A stretch of DNA of 64,000 nucleotides from Thermohahella caldifontis (GCF_041153465.1 NZ_CP154858.1:1054001-1118000), one strand, 5' to 3'. Shown: positions 1 to 9,157, counted from the first letter of the stretch. Numbers and translations are program-made. The notes: generated by a model not told the origin, from the sequence alone.

Positions 1-313
1 CGCAGAGCTGGATGAGGATACTCTGAAGGTGCTGACGGAATACGCCACCACGCATGCGGCGGATCAGTCCCTGTACAAGCGCTCGCGCAAGATCATGGCT
101 TCCATCCGTGACGACGAAACGCCGTTGCGCATCACGGAGACCCGCTATATCCGCCGCAAACACGGCGAGATACCGGAAAAATATATCAAGGGCAATCCGA
201 AAGTGGGCAGCCTGTCCAACTGTAACGCCTGCCATACGGAAATCGACAAGGGCGTGTTTGATGATGATACCGTCATCATTCCGGGTGTCGGCCGGGACTG
301 GGAGGACGACTGA
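1..313 (+). CDS. Diheme cytochrome c, C-terminal part (cut by window edge)
   Basis: The reading frame is open from base 2 and ends with TGA at 311-313, so only the last ~103 residues are present and the start lies outside the window. Near the end is a CNACH haem-binding motif (CxxCH), preceded by a basic, helical stretch. This fits the C-terminal haem of the small periplasmic diheme cytochrome c family that often accompanies a b561-type membrane cytochrome. Family assignment rests on the single visible haem site plus general resemblance; the first haem site is not visible. Likely role is periplasmic electron transfer. Confidence 0.7.
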   Translation, partial: AELDEDTLKVLTEYATTHAADQSLYKRSRKIMASIRDDETPLRITETRYIRRKHGEIPEKYIKGNPKVGSLSNCNACHTEIDKGVFDDDTVIIPGVGRDWEDD

Positions 314-332
314 TCCGGACGTCTGGCTTCCC

Positions 333-968
333 TCAGGGAGCCAGACGCTCAATCACCCACTGACCACCTTCCAGACGATACTGAAAACGGTCGTGCAGCC
401 GGCTTTCACGTCCCTGCCAGAACTCGATCAGGGTCGGCTTGACCCGATAGCCACCCCAGAATGACGGGAGGGGGATTTTGCCCTCTCCGAACTTGCGCCG
501 CATCTCATCCAGCTTCATTTCCAGAAACTGTCGACTGGAAATGACATGGCTCTGCTGACTCACCCATGCACCCAGCTGACTGCCGCGCGGGCGTGATGAA
601 AAATAACGCAGGGACTCGGAGGAACTGACCTTTTCCACCTCGCCCTCGATCTTGACCTGCCGATTCAGTGGCAGCCAGGGGAACAGCAACGCCGCCCTCG
701 GGTTCTCGTCAAGCTGTCTGGCCTTTCTGGACTCGTAGTTGGTGTAGAAGACGAACCCCCGGGCATCAAAAAACTTCAGCAGCACCGTCCGCACACTGGG
801 CTGACCATCCGCCCCGCAGGTCGCCAGACTCATGGCATTCGGGTCATCCATGCCGGAATCCATGGCCTCTCTGAACCAGCTTTCAAACTGCAGGATCGGA
901 TCATCATTCAGATCCTCCCGATCCAGCCCGCGACTCATGTACTCGCGGCGCAAATCACCAATATCCAC
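333..968 (-). CDS. pdxH: Pyridoxamine 5'-phosphate oxidase
   Basis: 211 residues, the usual length. FMN enzyme that oxidises pyridoxamine/pyridoxine 5'-phosphate to pyridoxal 5'-phosphate, the last step of vitamin B6 synthesis in the cytosol. Visible family features: the VRTVLLK stretch (FMN/substrate binding), FYTNYESRKA, the SRPRGSQLGAW block, FWGGYR, and the C-terminal RLHDRFQY and VIERLAP. Start is GTG at 966-968 with GGGAGG about nine bases upstream. The gene is followed on the plus side by the diheme cytochrome c (convergent) and lies downstream of the Do protease, from which it is separated by a terminator. A second B6 gene, pdxB, is in the same window at 17985. Confidence 0.95.
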   Translation of the reverse strand: MDIGDLRREYMSRGLDREDLNDDPILQFESWFREAMDSGMDDPNAMSLATCGADGQPSVRTVLLKFFDARGFVFYTNYESRKARQLDENPRAALLFPWLPLNRQVKIEGEVEKVSSSESLRYFSSRPRGSQLGAWVSQQSHVISSRQFLEMKLDEMRRKFGEGKIPLPSFWGGYRVKPTLIEFWQGRESRLHDRFQYRLEGGQWVIERLAP

Positions 969-985
969 CTGTTGTACCTCCCATG

Positions 986-1010
986 AAAAAGGCGCGACCT
1001 CAGCCGCGCC
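986..1010 (-). terminator. Rho-independent terminator after the Do protease gene
   Basis: On the minus strand a stem GGCGCG/CGCGCC (1005-1010 with 991-996) is followed by five T residues (986-990). It lies about 70 bases past the protease stop codon and just before pdxH. Confidence 0.7.
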
Positions 1011-1082
1011 CCACTCTATCAGATCCGTGTACCGGAATCATCCGGGCCGGTACGCAGCCGACCCGAAGCCCCGTCCCGGCGG

Positions 1083-2483
1083 TTAGCGAATGACCAGATA
1101 GAAGGATCCGCCATCCCGGACAACCAGCAGCAGTGTCTTGTCATCCGACTTTTTCAGTGCCTTCTTCAGATCCTTGGTGCCACGGACACGCTCCCGGTTC
1201 ACCTCGACGATCACGTCACCCGGGCGCAGGCCTGCCCGGGCAGCCTTGCTGTCGGGCTTGATATTGACCACACGTACCCCCTCGGGATCATCGCTGTCCT
1301 CCAGCTTCACCCCCTTGAGGGCATCGGTCTTCACACCATCCAGCCACTTGCTGAACCAGCTGCCACCTTCATCAGTGCTGGCCACCTCGCCATCCTTGCC
1401 TCCCAGCGTTGCCTTGACGGTCTTGATTTCACCATCACGCAGGATCTTGAGGGTGACTTTGGTACCGGCACGCTTCAGGCCGATTTTTGCCCGCAACTGG
1501 CCACTGCTCTTCACCGGCTTGCCGTCGAGCTCAAGGATCACGTCGCCGCGCTTGAGACCGGCCTTGTCTGCTGCGGAACCTTTCGCCACGTCACTGACCA
1601 CCACGCCCTTCTGGCCATTGTCCAGACCAAAGGCCTCAGCCAGGTCAGGATTGAGATCCTGAATCATCACACCGAGCACAGCACGCTTGACTTCGCCATA
1701 CTCCAGAATCTGGCTCACGGTGGCCTTCACCATGTTGGAAGGAATGGCGAATCCGATCCCCACGTTACCGCCGGACGGTGCCAGAATGGCCGTATTGATG
1801 CCAATCAGCTTGCCCTTCATGTTGATCAGGGCACCCCCTGAGTTGCCGGGATTGATGGAGGCATCCGTCTGGATGAAGTTCTCGTAGCCCTCGATGCCCA
1901 GGCCACTCCGACCCAGCGCGCTGACAATACCGGTCGTCACGGTGTGGTTGAGGCCGAACGGGTTGCCGATGGCCACCACATAGTCCCCCACATGCACCTT
2001 GTCACTGTCGGCCACCGGCAGCTCACGAAGGTTTTTGGCGTCAATCTTCAGTACGGCAATATCCACGTCCGGGTCCTCACCGAGCAGCTTGGCTTCAAAT
2101 ACCCGGCCGTCGTTGAGGGAAACCTTGATTTCATCCGCATCCTTGACCACGTGGTGATTGGTGATGACGATGCCCTTTTCGGCGTCAATGATCACGCCCG
2201 AACCCGCGGCCTGAATCTTGCGCTCCTGAAAACCCTGATTGTCGGGAATGTTGAAAAAGCGGCGAAAGAACGGATCGTCAAACAGGGGGCTGCGTACCTG
2301 CTGCGTCCCCTTCACGGCGATGTTGACCACTGCATCACTGACCTGTTCCAGCAAAGGCGCCAGCGTCGGGCCGTTTTCATTTTCATAAACTGCTGTGGGC
2401 AGTGCGCCCGCCTGCACATTGGAAGCGACCAGCGGGGAAAGCGCCACGCCCGCGGCCAGAACCAGTGATGCCAGTTTTTTCAT
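1083..2483 (-). CDS. degQ: Periplasmic serine endoprotease, DegP/DegQ (Do) family
   Basis: 466 residues from ATG 2483, which has AGGAG seven bases upstream; an in-frame TTG at 2501 would precede the signal peptide and is less likely. N-terminal signal peptide (LASLVLAAGVAL, cleavage near VQAGA). Trypsin-like domain with catalytic triad: His in TNHHVV, Asp in DVDIAVLKID, Ser in NPGNSGGALIN. Two PDZ domains follow (starting near LGVMIQDL and GVRVVNIKP). Degrades misfolded periplasmic proteins. Lacks the long Q-linker insert typical of DegP, so DegQ/MucD-like is a better label than DegP; the exact orthology is inference. Confidence 0.93.
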   Translation of the reverse strand: MKKLASLVLAAGVALSPLVASNVQAGALPTAVYENENGPTLAPLLEQVSDAVVNIAVKGTQQVRSPLFDDPFFRRFFNIPDNQGFQERKIQAAGSGVIIDAEKGIVITNHHVVKDADEIKVSLNDGRVFEAKLLGEDPDVDIAVLKIDAKNLRELPVADSDKVHVGDYVVAIGNPFGLNHTVTTGIVSALGRSGLGIEGYENFIQTDASINPGNSGGALINMKGKLIGINTAILAPSGGNVGIGFAIPSNMVKATVSQILEYGEVKRAVLGVMIQDLNPDLAEAFGLDNGQKGVVVSDVAKGSAADKAGLKRGDVILELDGKPVKSSGQLRAKIGLKRAGTKVTLKILRDGEIKTVKATLGGKDGEVASTDEGGSWFSKWLDGVKTDALKGVKLEDSDDPEGVRVVNIKPDSKAARAGLRPGDVIVEVNRERVRGTKDLKKALKKSDDKTLLLVVRDGGSFYLVIR

Positions 2484-2592
2484 GCGTGTTCTCCTGTGCA
2501 AGTTGACTCGGGACTGTCTTGGTCAGACCCAAGTGTTGGGGCTCCCGCATCCGTTTTCAACTTAAAATCGGGTTACATCCTTGTCATCACGC

Positions 2593-2617
2593 AAAACGGG
2601 CCCGACCGGGCCCGTTT
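2593..2617 (-). terminator. Rho-independent terminator after fadD
   Basis: Perfect 11-base inverted repeat AAACGGGCCCG / CGGGCCCGTTT with a very short centre, followed on the minus strand by TTTT. It lies about 25 bases beyond the fadD stop. Confidence 0.75.
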
Positions 2618-2638
2618 CGTACAGTGCTGACTCAGCCC

Positions 2639-4315
2639 TCAGGACTGCTTTTTCAGCTCTTCATCCCTGAGCGCGCGGCGCAGGATCTTGCCCACATTGG
2701 TCTTGGGCAGTTCATCCCGGAACTCGATGGTCTTGGGCACCTTGTAGGCCGTCAGCCGCTCACGACAGAAATCACGCAGCGCCTGCTCGGTCAGGGCAGG
2801 ATTGGATTTCACGGCAAAGACCTTCACCGCCTCACCGCTCTTGAGATCCGGCACGCCGATCGCGGCACACTCCACCACATCCGGATGGGACATGACCACA
2901 TCTTCCACTTCATTGGGGTACACATTGAAGCCGGAGACGATAATCATGTCCTTCTTCCGGTCAACAATCCGCATATAGCCATCTTCCTGGATCAGGGCAA
3001 TGTCACCGGTCTTCAGCCAGCCGTCTTCGGTCATGGTCTTGGCGGTCTCATCCGGACGCTGCCAGTAACCCTTCATGACCTGGGGCCCCATGACACAGAG
3101 TTCACCGGGCTCGCCGATGGGCTGCTCCTTGCCCTCATCATCAAGAATGCGGATGTCCGTATTGGGTACCGGCAGGCCAATGGTTCCGAGCTGGATGGCA
3201 TTGAGGGGGTTGAGGGAAATCACCGGCGAGGTTTCCGTCATGCCGTAGCCTTCGGCAATGTCGCAGCCGGTGACTTTCTTCCACATCTGGGCCGTTGCGG
3301 TCGTCAGTGCCATACCACCGGAAGCGGTGATCTTGAGATGGCTGAAATCCAGATCCTGGAAGTCTTCGTTGTTGCACAGCGCCACAAACAGCGTGTTGAT
3401 GCCCAGCAACGCCGTGAACTTGTACTTGGCCATTTCCTTGACGAAGCCCGGGATGTCCCGCGGATTGGGAATCAGCACAGAATGGTTGCCCGTTTCCACC
3501 ATGATGCCGCAGTTCATGGTGAAGGAATAGATATGGTACAGCGGCAGCGGAGCAATAACCGTTTCCGACGCCTCGTCAAGACGGGTCATGAGGAAGGGCT
3601 TCACCTGCAGCACGTTGGAAACCAGGTTGCCATGGGTCAGCATGGCGCCCTTGGCCACACCGGTGGTGCCCCCCGTGTACTGCAGCACGGCGATGTCGTC
3701 ACGCTGAGGCTGGTGGCGCCTGAATTCGGACTTGCTGCCACGCAGCAGGGCCTTCACCAACGGCACGGCACCCGGGATATTGTAGTCCGGCACCATTTTC
3801 TTCACGTACCGTACCGCGCTGTTCATGACAAAACGCTTCAGCGGCTTGTGCATGTCCGCGATCTCGGTCACGATGACATGTTCGATTCCGGTATGCGGCA
3901 GCACTTCCTCCGCCAGCTTGGCCATGTTGGCCAGCACCACCAGCGCCTTGGCACCGGAGTCATTGAACTGGTGTTCCATCTCGCGGGCGGTATACAGCGG
4001 GTTGGTGTTCACCACAATCATGCCGGCACGCATGGCCCCGAATACCACAACCGGGTATTGGGTCAGGTTCGGCATCTGAACGGCAATCCGGTCACCCGGT
4101 TTGAGGTTGGTATGGTTCTGCAGATAGGCCGCAAAATCCCGGGACAGCCTGTCCAGCTGTCCATAGGTCAGGGTCACACCGACAGCGGTAAACGCGGGCT
4201 TGTCCGCAAACTTCCGGCAGGACTTTTCAAAGAGATCCACCATGTCGCTGTACTGATGGATATCCACTTCTGCCGGGATGCCGGACGGGTATTTGTCCGC
4301 AAAGAAATTCCCCAT
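2639..4315 (-). CDS. fadD: Long-chain fatty acid-CoA ligase
   Basis: 558 residues. ATP-dependent activation of fatty acids to acyl-CoA, the entry step of beta-oxidation, at the inner face of the cytoplasmic membrane. AMP-binding signature QYTGGTTGVAKGAM, then GYGMTETSP, and the conserved WLKTGD and DRKKDMIIVSGFNVYP blocks, with the catalytic Lys in NVGKILRR at the end. I chose ATG 4315 (AGGAG nine bases upstream) because it aligns with the start of E. coli FadD; an upstream ATG at 4342 is in frame but has no clear ribosome site. A FadL-type porin is encoded at 42.4 kb and a MaoC hydratase nearby, consistent with fatty acid use. Monocistronic by its terminator. Confidence 0.93.
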   Translation of the reverse strand: MGNFFADKYPSGIPAEVDIHQYSDMVDLFEKSCRKFADKPAFTAVGVTLTYGQLDRLSRDFAAYLQNHTNLKPGDRIAVQMPNLTQYPVVVFGAMRAGMIVVNTNPLYTAREMEHQFNDSGAKALVVLANMAKLAEEVLPHTGIEHVIVTEIADMHKPLKRFVMNSAVRYVKKMVPDYNIPGAVPLVKALLRGSKSEFRRHQPQRDDIAVLQYTGGTTGVAKGAMLTHGNLVSNVLQVKPFLMTRLDEASETVIAPLPLYHIYSFTMNCGIMVETGNHSVLIPNPRDIPGFVKEMAKYKFTALLGINTLFVALCNNEDFQDLDFSHLKITASGGMALTTATAQMWKKVTGCDIAEGYGMTETSPVISLNPLNAIQLGTIGLPVPNTDIRILDDEGKEQPIGEPGELCVMGPQVMKGYWQRPDETAKTMTEDGWLKTGDIALIQEDGYMRIVDRKKDMIIVSGFNVYPNEVEDVVMSHPDVVECAAIGVPDLKSGEAVKVFAVKSNPALTEQALRDFCRERLTAYKVPKTIEFRDELPKTNVGKILRRALRDEELKKQS

Positions 4316-4605
4316 GAACGACTTCTCCTGTCCAATCGTCATTATTTTGATTCAACCAATCTTGATGTTCTGGCAAGGCAAGGGCTGTACACTCCGCAGC
4401 CGGTTGTCCGCCCTTCGGCAAGGATACCAGCTTTGCCTTGCGGAATGTAGCCAAAAGTCTATAGGCGCAATCCGTTACATCCCGTTACATTCTGTGTGAC
4501 AGTGCACATTTCGGAAGCCCGACCGGTTCAAACCGCAGCGTCGGCGTTGACCCTGCCGGGATGACCCCTAGAATGGTACAAAATTACCAACAGGAACCTG
4601 ATACC

Positions 4606-5543
4606 ATGACCGCTGCAGCCCCCGTTCTCCAGGGTCTATACGGACACTCCATTCCCCTGTACACCTGGCAGCCGGAGCATCCGGAAAATGCCCGTTTCGT
4701 GGTTCAGATTGCCCACGGCATGGCCGAGCACGCAAGACGCTACGACCGCTTTGCCCGGCACCTGACCGAACAGGGTGCCATCGTGATCGCACATGATCAC
4801 CGGGGTCACGGGCGTGCCGCGACCAGTGGCGTCTATGGTCATTACGGCGACCAGAACGGCTGGCAGGCGGTGACGGAAGACGTCTGGCGCGTGCACCAGT
4901 TTGCGCTGCAGCGCTGGCCGCAGCTGCCACATTTTCTGTTTGCCCACAGCATGGGCTCGTTCATCACCCTGTCCAGCCTGCTCGAGCACCCGTATCAGCT
5001 TGCCGGTCTGATTCTCAGCGGCAGCAATCATGAACCGCCGCTTCGGGTGCGTGCAGCACGTCAAATTGCCGCTTTCGAGCGCTGGCGCCAGGGCCCCCGG
5101 GGAAGAGCAAACTGATTGATCAGCTTTCCTTCGGCGCCTTCAACAAGCGCTTTGAGCCCGCACGTACCGCCTTCGACTGGCTGTCCCGGGATGCCAGCGA
5201 AGTCGACCGCTACATCGCCGATCCGCTCTGCGGTTTTCTCTGTACCAATGAAACCTGGTATCAGTTCCTTGGCGGACTGAGCCGCCTGTTCGCGAAGCAG
5301 GCCTTCCGTGACTTTCCCGCCGGTTTGCCGGTACTGATTGTCTCGGGCAGTCTTGACCCGGTCGGTCGCTATGGAAAGGGCCCGCGATCACTTGAACGGG
5401 CACTGCGGAAATCGCCTGCCGGACCGGTTCGCTGCCGGCTTTATCCGGTAGGACGGCATGAGCTGCTCAACGATGTGGGACGTGAGCAGGTCATCGCCGA
5501 TATTGATGCCTGGGTCACAGCGCTGCTGAAGGCGAATACCTGA
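4606..5543 (+). CDS. Alpha/beta hydrolase, monoacylglycerol lipase/lysophospholipase type (frameshifted)
   Basis: The first part (4606-5102) has the serine hydrolase features: IAHGMAEHARRY (oxyanion region), HDHRGHGR, and nucleophile motif AHSMGS. The frame then breaks at the run GGGCCCCCGGGG (5091-5102). Adding one base there joins it to the frame that ends at 5541-5543 and contains the acid-bearing IVSGSLDPVGR and the catalytic-His region GRHELLNDV. Joined length is 312 residues, normal for the family (pfam Hydrolase_4). Start ATG 4606 follows AGGA. Substrate is likely a lipid ester, by family only. Either a pseudogene or a homopolymer sequencing error; I favour the latter. Confidence 0.8.
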
Positions 5544-5598
5544 AAAAATGCTAAAATGGGCAGACAAGGCCACTTGCAAGATCACATGAGGAGTGCTG

Positions 5599-6114
5599 AT
5601 GGACGCCCTGGAAAATGTCACCTACGACGAACTCAATGTCGGGGATACAGTCACCTATACCCGTGCCCTGACGGAAGACGAAGTTGTTCTGTTCGCTGCC
5701 GTATCCGGTGATGTGAATCCCATTCATCTGGATCCGGATTATGCCGCCACAACTCCTTTCGGAGAGCGGATCGCCCACGGGATGCTCTCCGGCGCCCTCA
5801 TCTCCGCTGCGCTCGCCACGGTCCTCCCCGGCCCCGGAACCATTTATCTGGAGCAACAGCTCAAATTCCGGGCACCGGTTCATCTGCGTGATATTCTGAC
5901 GGTCACCCTGACGGTAGCGGAGAAGCTGCCCAAGAACCGCGTGCTGATCGACTGCCTGATCACGAATCAGAATAACGAAAAGGTGGTGACCGGTCAGGCC
6001 AAGGTCATTGCCCCCACGGAAAAACTCTCTCTGGAACGTCCTCGCCTGCCCAAAATCATCCTGGATGAGGATGGGCGGTCCCATGTGGTGGATCCGCAAA
6101 AGCATGCGGACTGA
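5599..6114 (+). CDS. MaoC-like (R)-enoyl-CoA hydratase/dehydratase
   Basis: 171 residues, single hot-dog domain. The hydratase-2 motif is clear: SGDVNPIHLDPDYA with the catalytic Asp and His, followed by ERIAHGML. Such proteins hydrate trans-2-enoyl-CoA to (R)-3-hydroxyacyl-CoA and can feed fatty acid breakdown products to polyhydroxyalkanoate or other lipid pathways (PhaJ-like). Start ATG 5599 sits five bases after GAGGAG; the in-frame GTG at 5593 overlaps that ribosome site. A C-terminal tail of ~30 residues after the fold is unassigned. The exact substrate cannot be told from the sequence. Confidence 0.85.
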   Translation: MDALENVTYDELNVGDTVTYTRALTEDEVVLFAAVSGDVNPIHLDPDYAATTPFGERIAHGMLSGALISAALATVLPGPGTIYLEQQLKFRAPVHLRDILTVTLTVAEKLPKNRVLIDCLITNQNNEKVVTGQAKVIAPTEKLSLERPRLPKIILDEDGRSHVVDPQKHAD

Positions 6115-6160
6115 ACCGTAACCGTACCATTCACCTGCCCAATCCTGGTCTGTTGGTGCC

Positions 6161-6201
6161 GTCCACTGCTGCCTATCCCAATCGGGTGGTCAGCAGTGGA
6201 C
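6161..6201. terminator. Long inverted repeat between convergent genes, possible bidirectional terminator
   Basis: Perfect 11-base arms GTCCACTGCTG (6161-6171) and CAGCAGTGGAC (6191-6201) around a 19-base centre, lying between the converging MaoC and TonB-like genes. There is no T tract, so termination is a guess from position. Confidence 0.45.
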
Positions 6202-6209
6202 AGTCATGA

Positions 6210-7201
6210 TCAGGATGGCAGGAAATCAAAGGTATAACGGACGATCTGCTGTGGCGCCCCTGATTTGGCCCCGAAATTCAGCATCCGGAGACGATTGCAC
6301 AGGTTCTTCTCCAGTGCAGGCGCCTTCAGCTCGGAGCTGACCACCTTGCAGCTGCTAACGGAACCATCCGGTTCTATCGTCAGTTCCGGCACAAACTGGC
6401 CCTGGAGGGTCGGATTCTTCCGCAGGGCCCGGGTGTACATGCGCATGATGGTGCCTTTGGACGCATCAAATACACGCCTGATTTCTTCTGACGAGCGGCC
6501 CGCGGCGGTCTTGCCGGCGGATGCCACCTGAGTACCACGCTCCTCACCGGCATTCGGGTCCACCGGTGCCTGTACCGTTGCCTGCTTGTGTGCTGCCAGG
6601 CGTTCACCCGAAGCTTGCGCCTTTTTCAGGTTGAGGCCGGCAATACCACCACTTGACCGTGTTTTTGCGCGGGTGACCAGGGCTTCCTGTGTTTTTGCTG
6701 CCCCCTTGACTGCCCGTTGTGCGGGCGCCTGAGCCAAAGGCTTGACGTCGTCAACCAGCTCCCGCAGATCATTCAGCTCATCAGCCTGAGCCAGCAACCC
6801 CGTTTTTTGGCCACCTCACGCGCTTTTTCGATAGCCTTTTGTTCCGCAGGCGGTGTCACCGGCTTTTGAGGCGCTGGTCGGGGCTTGCTGGTTTTTGGTA
6901 CGACCCGGGGCTCAGGCTTCGGTTTCGGCTTCCTGACAACCTTTGGCTTTGGCTTGGGCTCCGGTTTTTTAACGACCTTGGGCTTGGGCTTGGGCTTCGG
7001 AGGTGTCTTTTTTTCCAGAACGACCTTGGCAAGTTGAGGCGGCAACGCCTCACGCTCGGCACGGGGCACCTCCGGCAGATTGAACGCGGCAATCCATGCC
7101 GTCATCACCAGCGTCACACCCAGAACCCCCCCCAACAACAGGCGGAAACGACGCTGATCACGGGGATCGTTATCCCAGGGCAGACGTTCATGTACCGCCA
7201 T
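6210..7201 (-). CDS. TonB-like energy-transduction protein with AgmX/PglI-type C-terminal domain (frameshifted)
   Basis: Last gene of the nine-gene envelope operon. Residues 1-~60 hold a short cytoplasmic tail and one membrane span (LLLGGVLGVTLVMTAWIAAF). Residues ~65-115 are a Lys-Pro rich stretch (many KPKPKP units) of the kind that spans the periplasm in TonB. The C-terminal ~100 residues (SSEEIRRVFDASKGTIMRMYTRALRKNP and on, written in parts here: SSEEIRRVFDASKG, then MRMYTRALRKNP, VPELTIEPDGSV) match the TonB-C-like domain of gliding proteins AgmX/PglI. The frame breaks at a run of six A (T6 at 6803-6808 on plus); one added base restores 330 residues. Start overlaps the preceding ExbD-like gene by 14 bp. 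Confidence 0.8.
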
Positions 7202-7700
7202 CTTGCCCTCCTGCCTTGAGTGTCTTTTGGTTGACGGCCAGCGACAGGACGGTATAACCCGACTCCACAGCCGTTTTCATGACCTTCTTCAGAATGCCAT
7301 AAGGTAACGACCGGTCTGCCAGGACGTTAAGGGGTTGCGGCTTGTCCTGCTGATCTGCTGGCAACCGGCTGATCCGGTAGGTCAGCTCCTTCTTCAGGCC
7401 CGCTATAATATCCTCTTCCGAGTTTGCCGGGGGGGTCTGTGCCACGGGTTGCCCGGCCACCAGAATACTCTCCGGGGTGACACTCACCATCAGTACATCA
7501 CGCGGCTTCTGATCCACCACCGAATCCGGCAGACGCAGGGCCGACGAACTCTGAATGACTTCAATGTCCGAAGAGTTGACCATCAGGAAGAACACCAGGA
7601 TCGTAAAGATGTCCATCAGGGACACCAGATTCAGCATCGCCCGCTGACTGTGCCGAGCCTGGCGCCTTGCAATACGGTGTGCCCGGGCAGACTGTTTCAT
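7188..7700 (-). CDS. ExbD/TolR-family protein (second copy)
   Basis: 170 residues. N-terminal basic tail, then one membrane span (LVSLMDIFTILVFFLMVN) that holds the conserved Asp of the ExbD/TolR proton channel (SLMDIFTIL), then a periplasmic domain with the family pattern of LADRSLPYGILKKVM. Works with the ExbB/TolQ protein encoded two genes upstream to convert proton flow into movement of a periplasm-spanning partner, here presumably the TonB-like product of the next gene. Start ATG 7700 overlaps the stop of the first ExbD copy by four bases, so the two are translationally coupled. Confidence 0.88.
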   Translation of the reverse strand: MKQSARAHRIARRQARHSQRAMLNLVSLMDIFTILVFFLMVNSSDIEVIQSSSALRLPDSVVDQKPRDVLMVSVTPESILVAGQPVAQTPPANSEEDIIAGLKKELTYRISRLPADQQDKPQPLNVLADRSLPYGILKKVMKTAVESGYTVLSLAVNQKTLKAGGQDGGT

Positions 7701-8206
7701 GTTCCCTCCCCGTTTGCGGCAACCGCATCGACAAGATCAGTCACGGAAATTTCGGGAAAGAGTTCGGCCTGCACCAGTTGCGCTGCCACGACTGTCGGGT
7801 AGCTGCGTACCGTATCCATCAGCGTCACCAGTGTCTGGTAATCTACCCGGTCATCTACCATTAACGTGAGGCTGCGCTTTTCCGGCAGACGTGCCTTGAC
7901 TTGCTTGAGCGTTTCCCGAAGCGTCTCCAGATCGGGCCCCTGCGCCGTATTGGGCAGCCGCTTGATAATTCCGCCCAGGTTATCCGCCAGCAGCAGTTGA
8001 TCCGGTGTCACGGCCAGCTGAAGCTGCAGCGTCTTGCGAGTCTCCGGATTGTCCAGCCCCTTGGGAAAGTTCAGCTCAATCACTGTTGTACGGGCAAACA
8101 CCATGTTCAGCAGCAATACCGGCACCAGGACAATCATGAGATTCATGAAAGCCGTGATATCGAGGTCAGCGCTCGACGTCAATCGGCGGTGACGTGTGTG
8201 CCTCAC
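7697..8206 (-). CDS. ExbD/TolR-family protein (first copy)
   Basis: 169 residues. Single N-terminal span (DITAFMNLMIVLVPVLLLNMVF) with the membrane-entry Asp at LDITAFMN, and a periplasmic domain with the family-like LMVDDRVDYQTLVTLMDTV. It differs markedly from the second copy, so this is a pair of distinct TolR-type subunits rather than a recent duplication; a pair like this (AglQ plus AglS) is a mark of the Agl motor. ATGA overlap with the upstream ExbB-like gene. Confidence 0.88.
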   Translation of the reverse strand: MRHTRHRRLTSSADLDITAFMNLMIVLVPVLLLNMVFARTTVIELNFPKGLDNPETRKTLQLQLAVTPDQLLLADNLGGIIKRLPNTAQGPDLETLRETLKQVKARLPEKRSLTLMVDDRVDYQTLVTLMDTVRSYPTVVAAQLVQAELFPEISVTDLVDAVAANGEGT

Positions 8207-8847
8207 GCGGCCTCACCTCCGCGTTTGCCCTGTCCCAGCAGGTTGATGACCTTGATGCCTGCCGACTCGAAGCTGTCCACAATCTCATTGGTGAGATTCT
8301 GCAGAAAGGCATGCAGAAGCAGCAGAGGGATGGCGACCATCAGACCGAATGCGGTGGTGTTCATGGCTACCGATATGCTCTGTGACAACAAGGCCGCCTT
8401 TTCCGCCGGATCCGCTGATGCCACAGCCGTAAAGGCATCGATCAACCCCATGATGGTACCCAGAAGTCCCAGAAGCGTGGCGACATTGGCGAGCGTGGCC
8501 AGATACTGGGTTCGCTTTTCGAAACGCGGAATGACTTCGAGCAGACGCTCTTCCATCGCATACTCGATTTCGGTCCGGCCGCTGCCTGCCGCCAGCCGGC
8601 TCAGACCCGCCGCAATCACATCCGAAATCGCACTGTTGCTGGATGTACTGTGCTGAATGGCCTTCTTGAGGTCTCCCCTTTTCAGGCACATGAGCAGAAA
8701 CCCGAAATCCTTCCGGTTGCTTGCCCGGGCAGCAGTGAGCACGATCAGTCGCTCAATGGCAATGGCCAGTCCCAGCGCCAGCACGATGGCGATAGGGAAC
8801 ATGAATGTGCCGCCGTCCTGAAAAAAGCGGATGATCGAATCATTCAT
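8203..8847 (-). CDS. MotA/TolQ/ExbB proton channel family protein
   Basis: 214 residues from ATG 8847, which has GGGAGA upstream; the frame stays open further upstream but runs into the preceding gene. Three membrane segments as in TolQ/ExbB: near the N-terminus (FMFPIAIVLALGLAIAIE), and a hairpin near residues 130-190 with the family signature LATLANVATLLGLLGTIMG and the following NTTAFGLMVAIPLLLL. Forms the proton channel with the two TolR-like partners encoded directly downstream. Its energised partners are inferred from the operon. Confidence 0.9.
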   Translation of the reverse strand: MNDSIIRFFQDGGTFMFPIAIVLALGLAIAIERLIVLTAARASNRKDFGFLLMCLKRGDLKKAIQHSTSSNSAISDVIAAGLSRLAAGSGRTEIEYAMEERLLEVIPRFEKRTQYLATLANVATLLGLLGTIMGLIDAFTAVASADPAEKAALLSQSISVAMNTTAFGLMVAIPLLLLHAFLQNLTNEIVDSFESAGIKVINLLGQGKRGGEAA

Positions 8848-8866
8848 AAATCTGTGTCTCCCGAAA

Positions 8867-9157
8867 TCATGGTTTGGATGTGGATTCTGTGTCAGGCTCA
8901 CCCAATTCAAGGTGGTTTCTGAAATAGATCTGGCGCCGGAATCGCTCCCGGCTGACCGGCCGCAACCACGCATCAAGATGGGCGGGCGGGGCTTCCGTTC
9001 CGATTTCCGGGCTCGGCGGATTCTGCCAAGGTACCAGAAACAGGACGCCGGGTTGCTCCTGATTGCCCCGAACCACACCCTTGAGCTCGATGCGCTCCGC
9101 TGCCGATCCGGTTGCGATCTGAGCCAGAAGCATGACCGTCATTATGCTGCGTTTCAT
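8867..9157 (-). CDS. Small exported protein of the envelope operon, unknown function
   Basis: 96 residues from ATG 9157, which overlaps the stop of the TPR lipoprotein gene (ATGA). N-terminal signal peptide (SIMTVMLLAQIATGSAA, cleavage likely after SAA). The mature part of ~75 residues begins with a beta-like stretch IELKGVVRGNQEQPGVLFLVPW, then a Pro-rich and Arg-rich tail (RERFRRQIYFRNHLEL). I do not recognise the family. Its place between the TPR lipoprotein and the ExbB-like gene, with translational coupling, suggests a small periplasmic subunit of the same machine. Confidence 0.7.
   Translation of the reverse strand: MKRSIMTVMLLAQIATGSAAERIELKGVVRGNQEQPGVLFLVPWQNPPSPEIGTEAPPAHLDAWLRPVSRERFRRQIYFRNHLELGEPDTESTSKP

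Noticed and set aside
2519..4450. Long open frame of 643 codons on the plus strand opposite fadD
   Set aside because: It lies wholly antisense to a convincing fadD, has His/Gln-rich composition typical of a shadow frame and shows no domain.
4490..4510. CRP-like site TGTGACAGTGCACA before the hydrolase gene
   Set aside because: Only one half matches TGTGA-N6-TCACA; too weak to report.
6900..7010. Apparent tandem DNA repeat in the TonB-like gene
   Set aside because: It is explained by the Lys-Pro codon repeats of the periplasmic stalk, not a separate repeat element.
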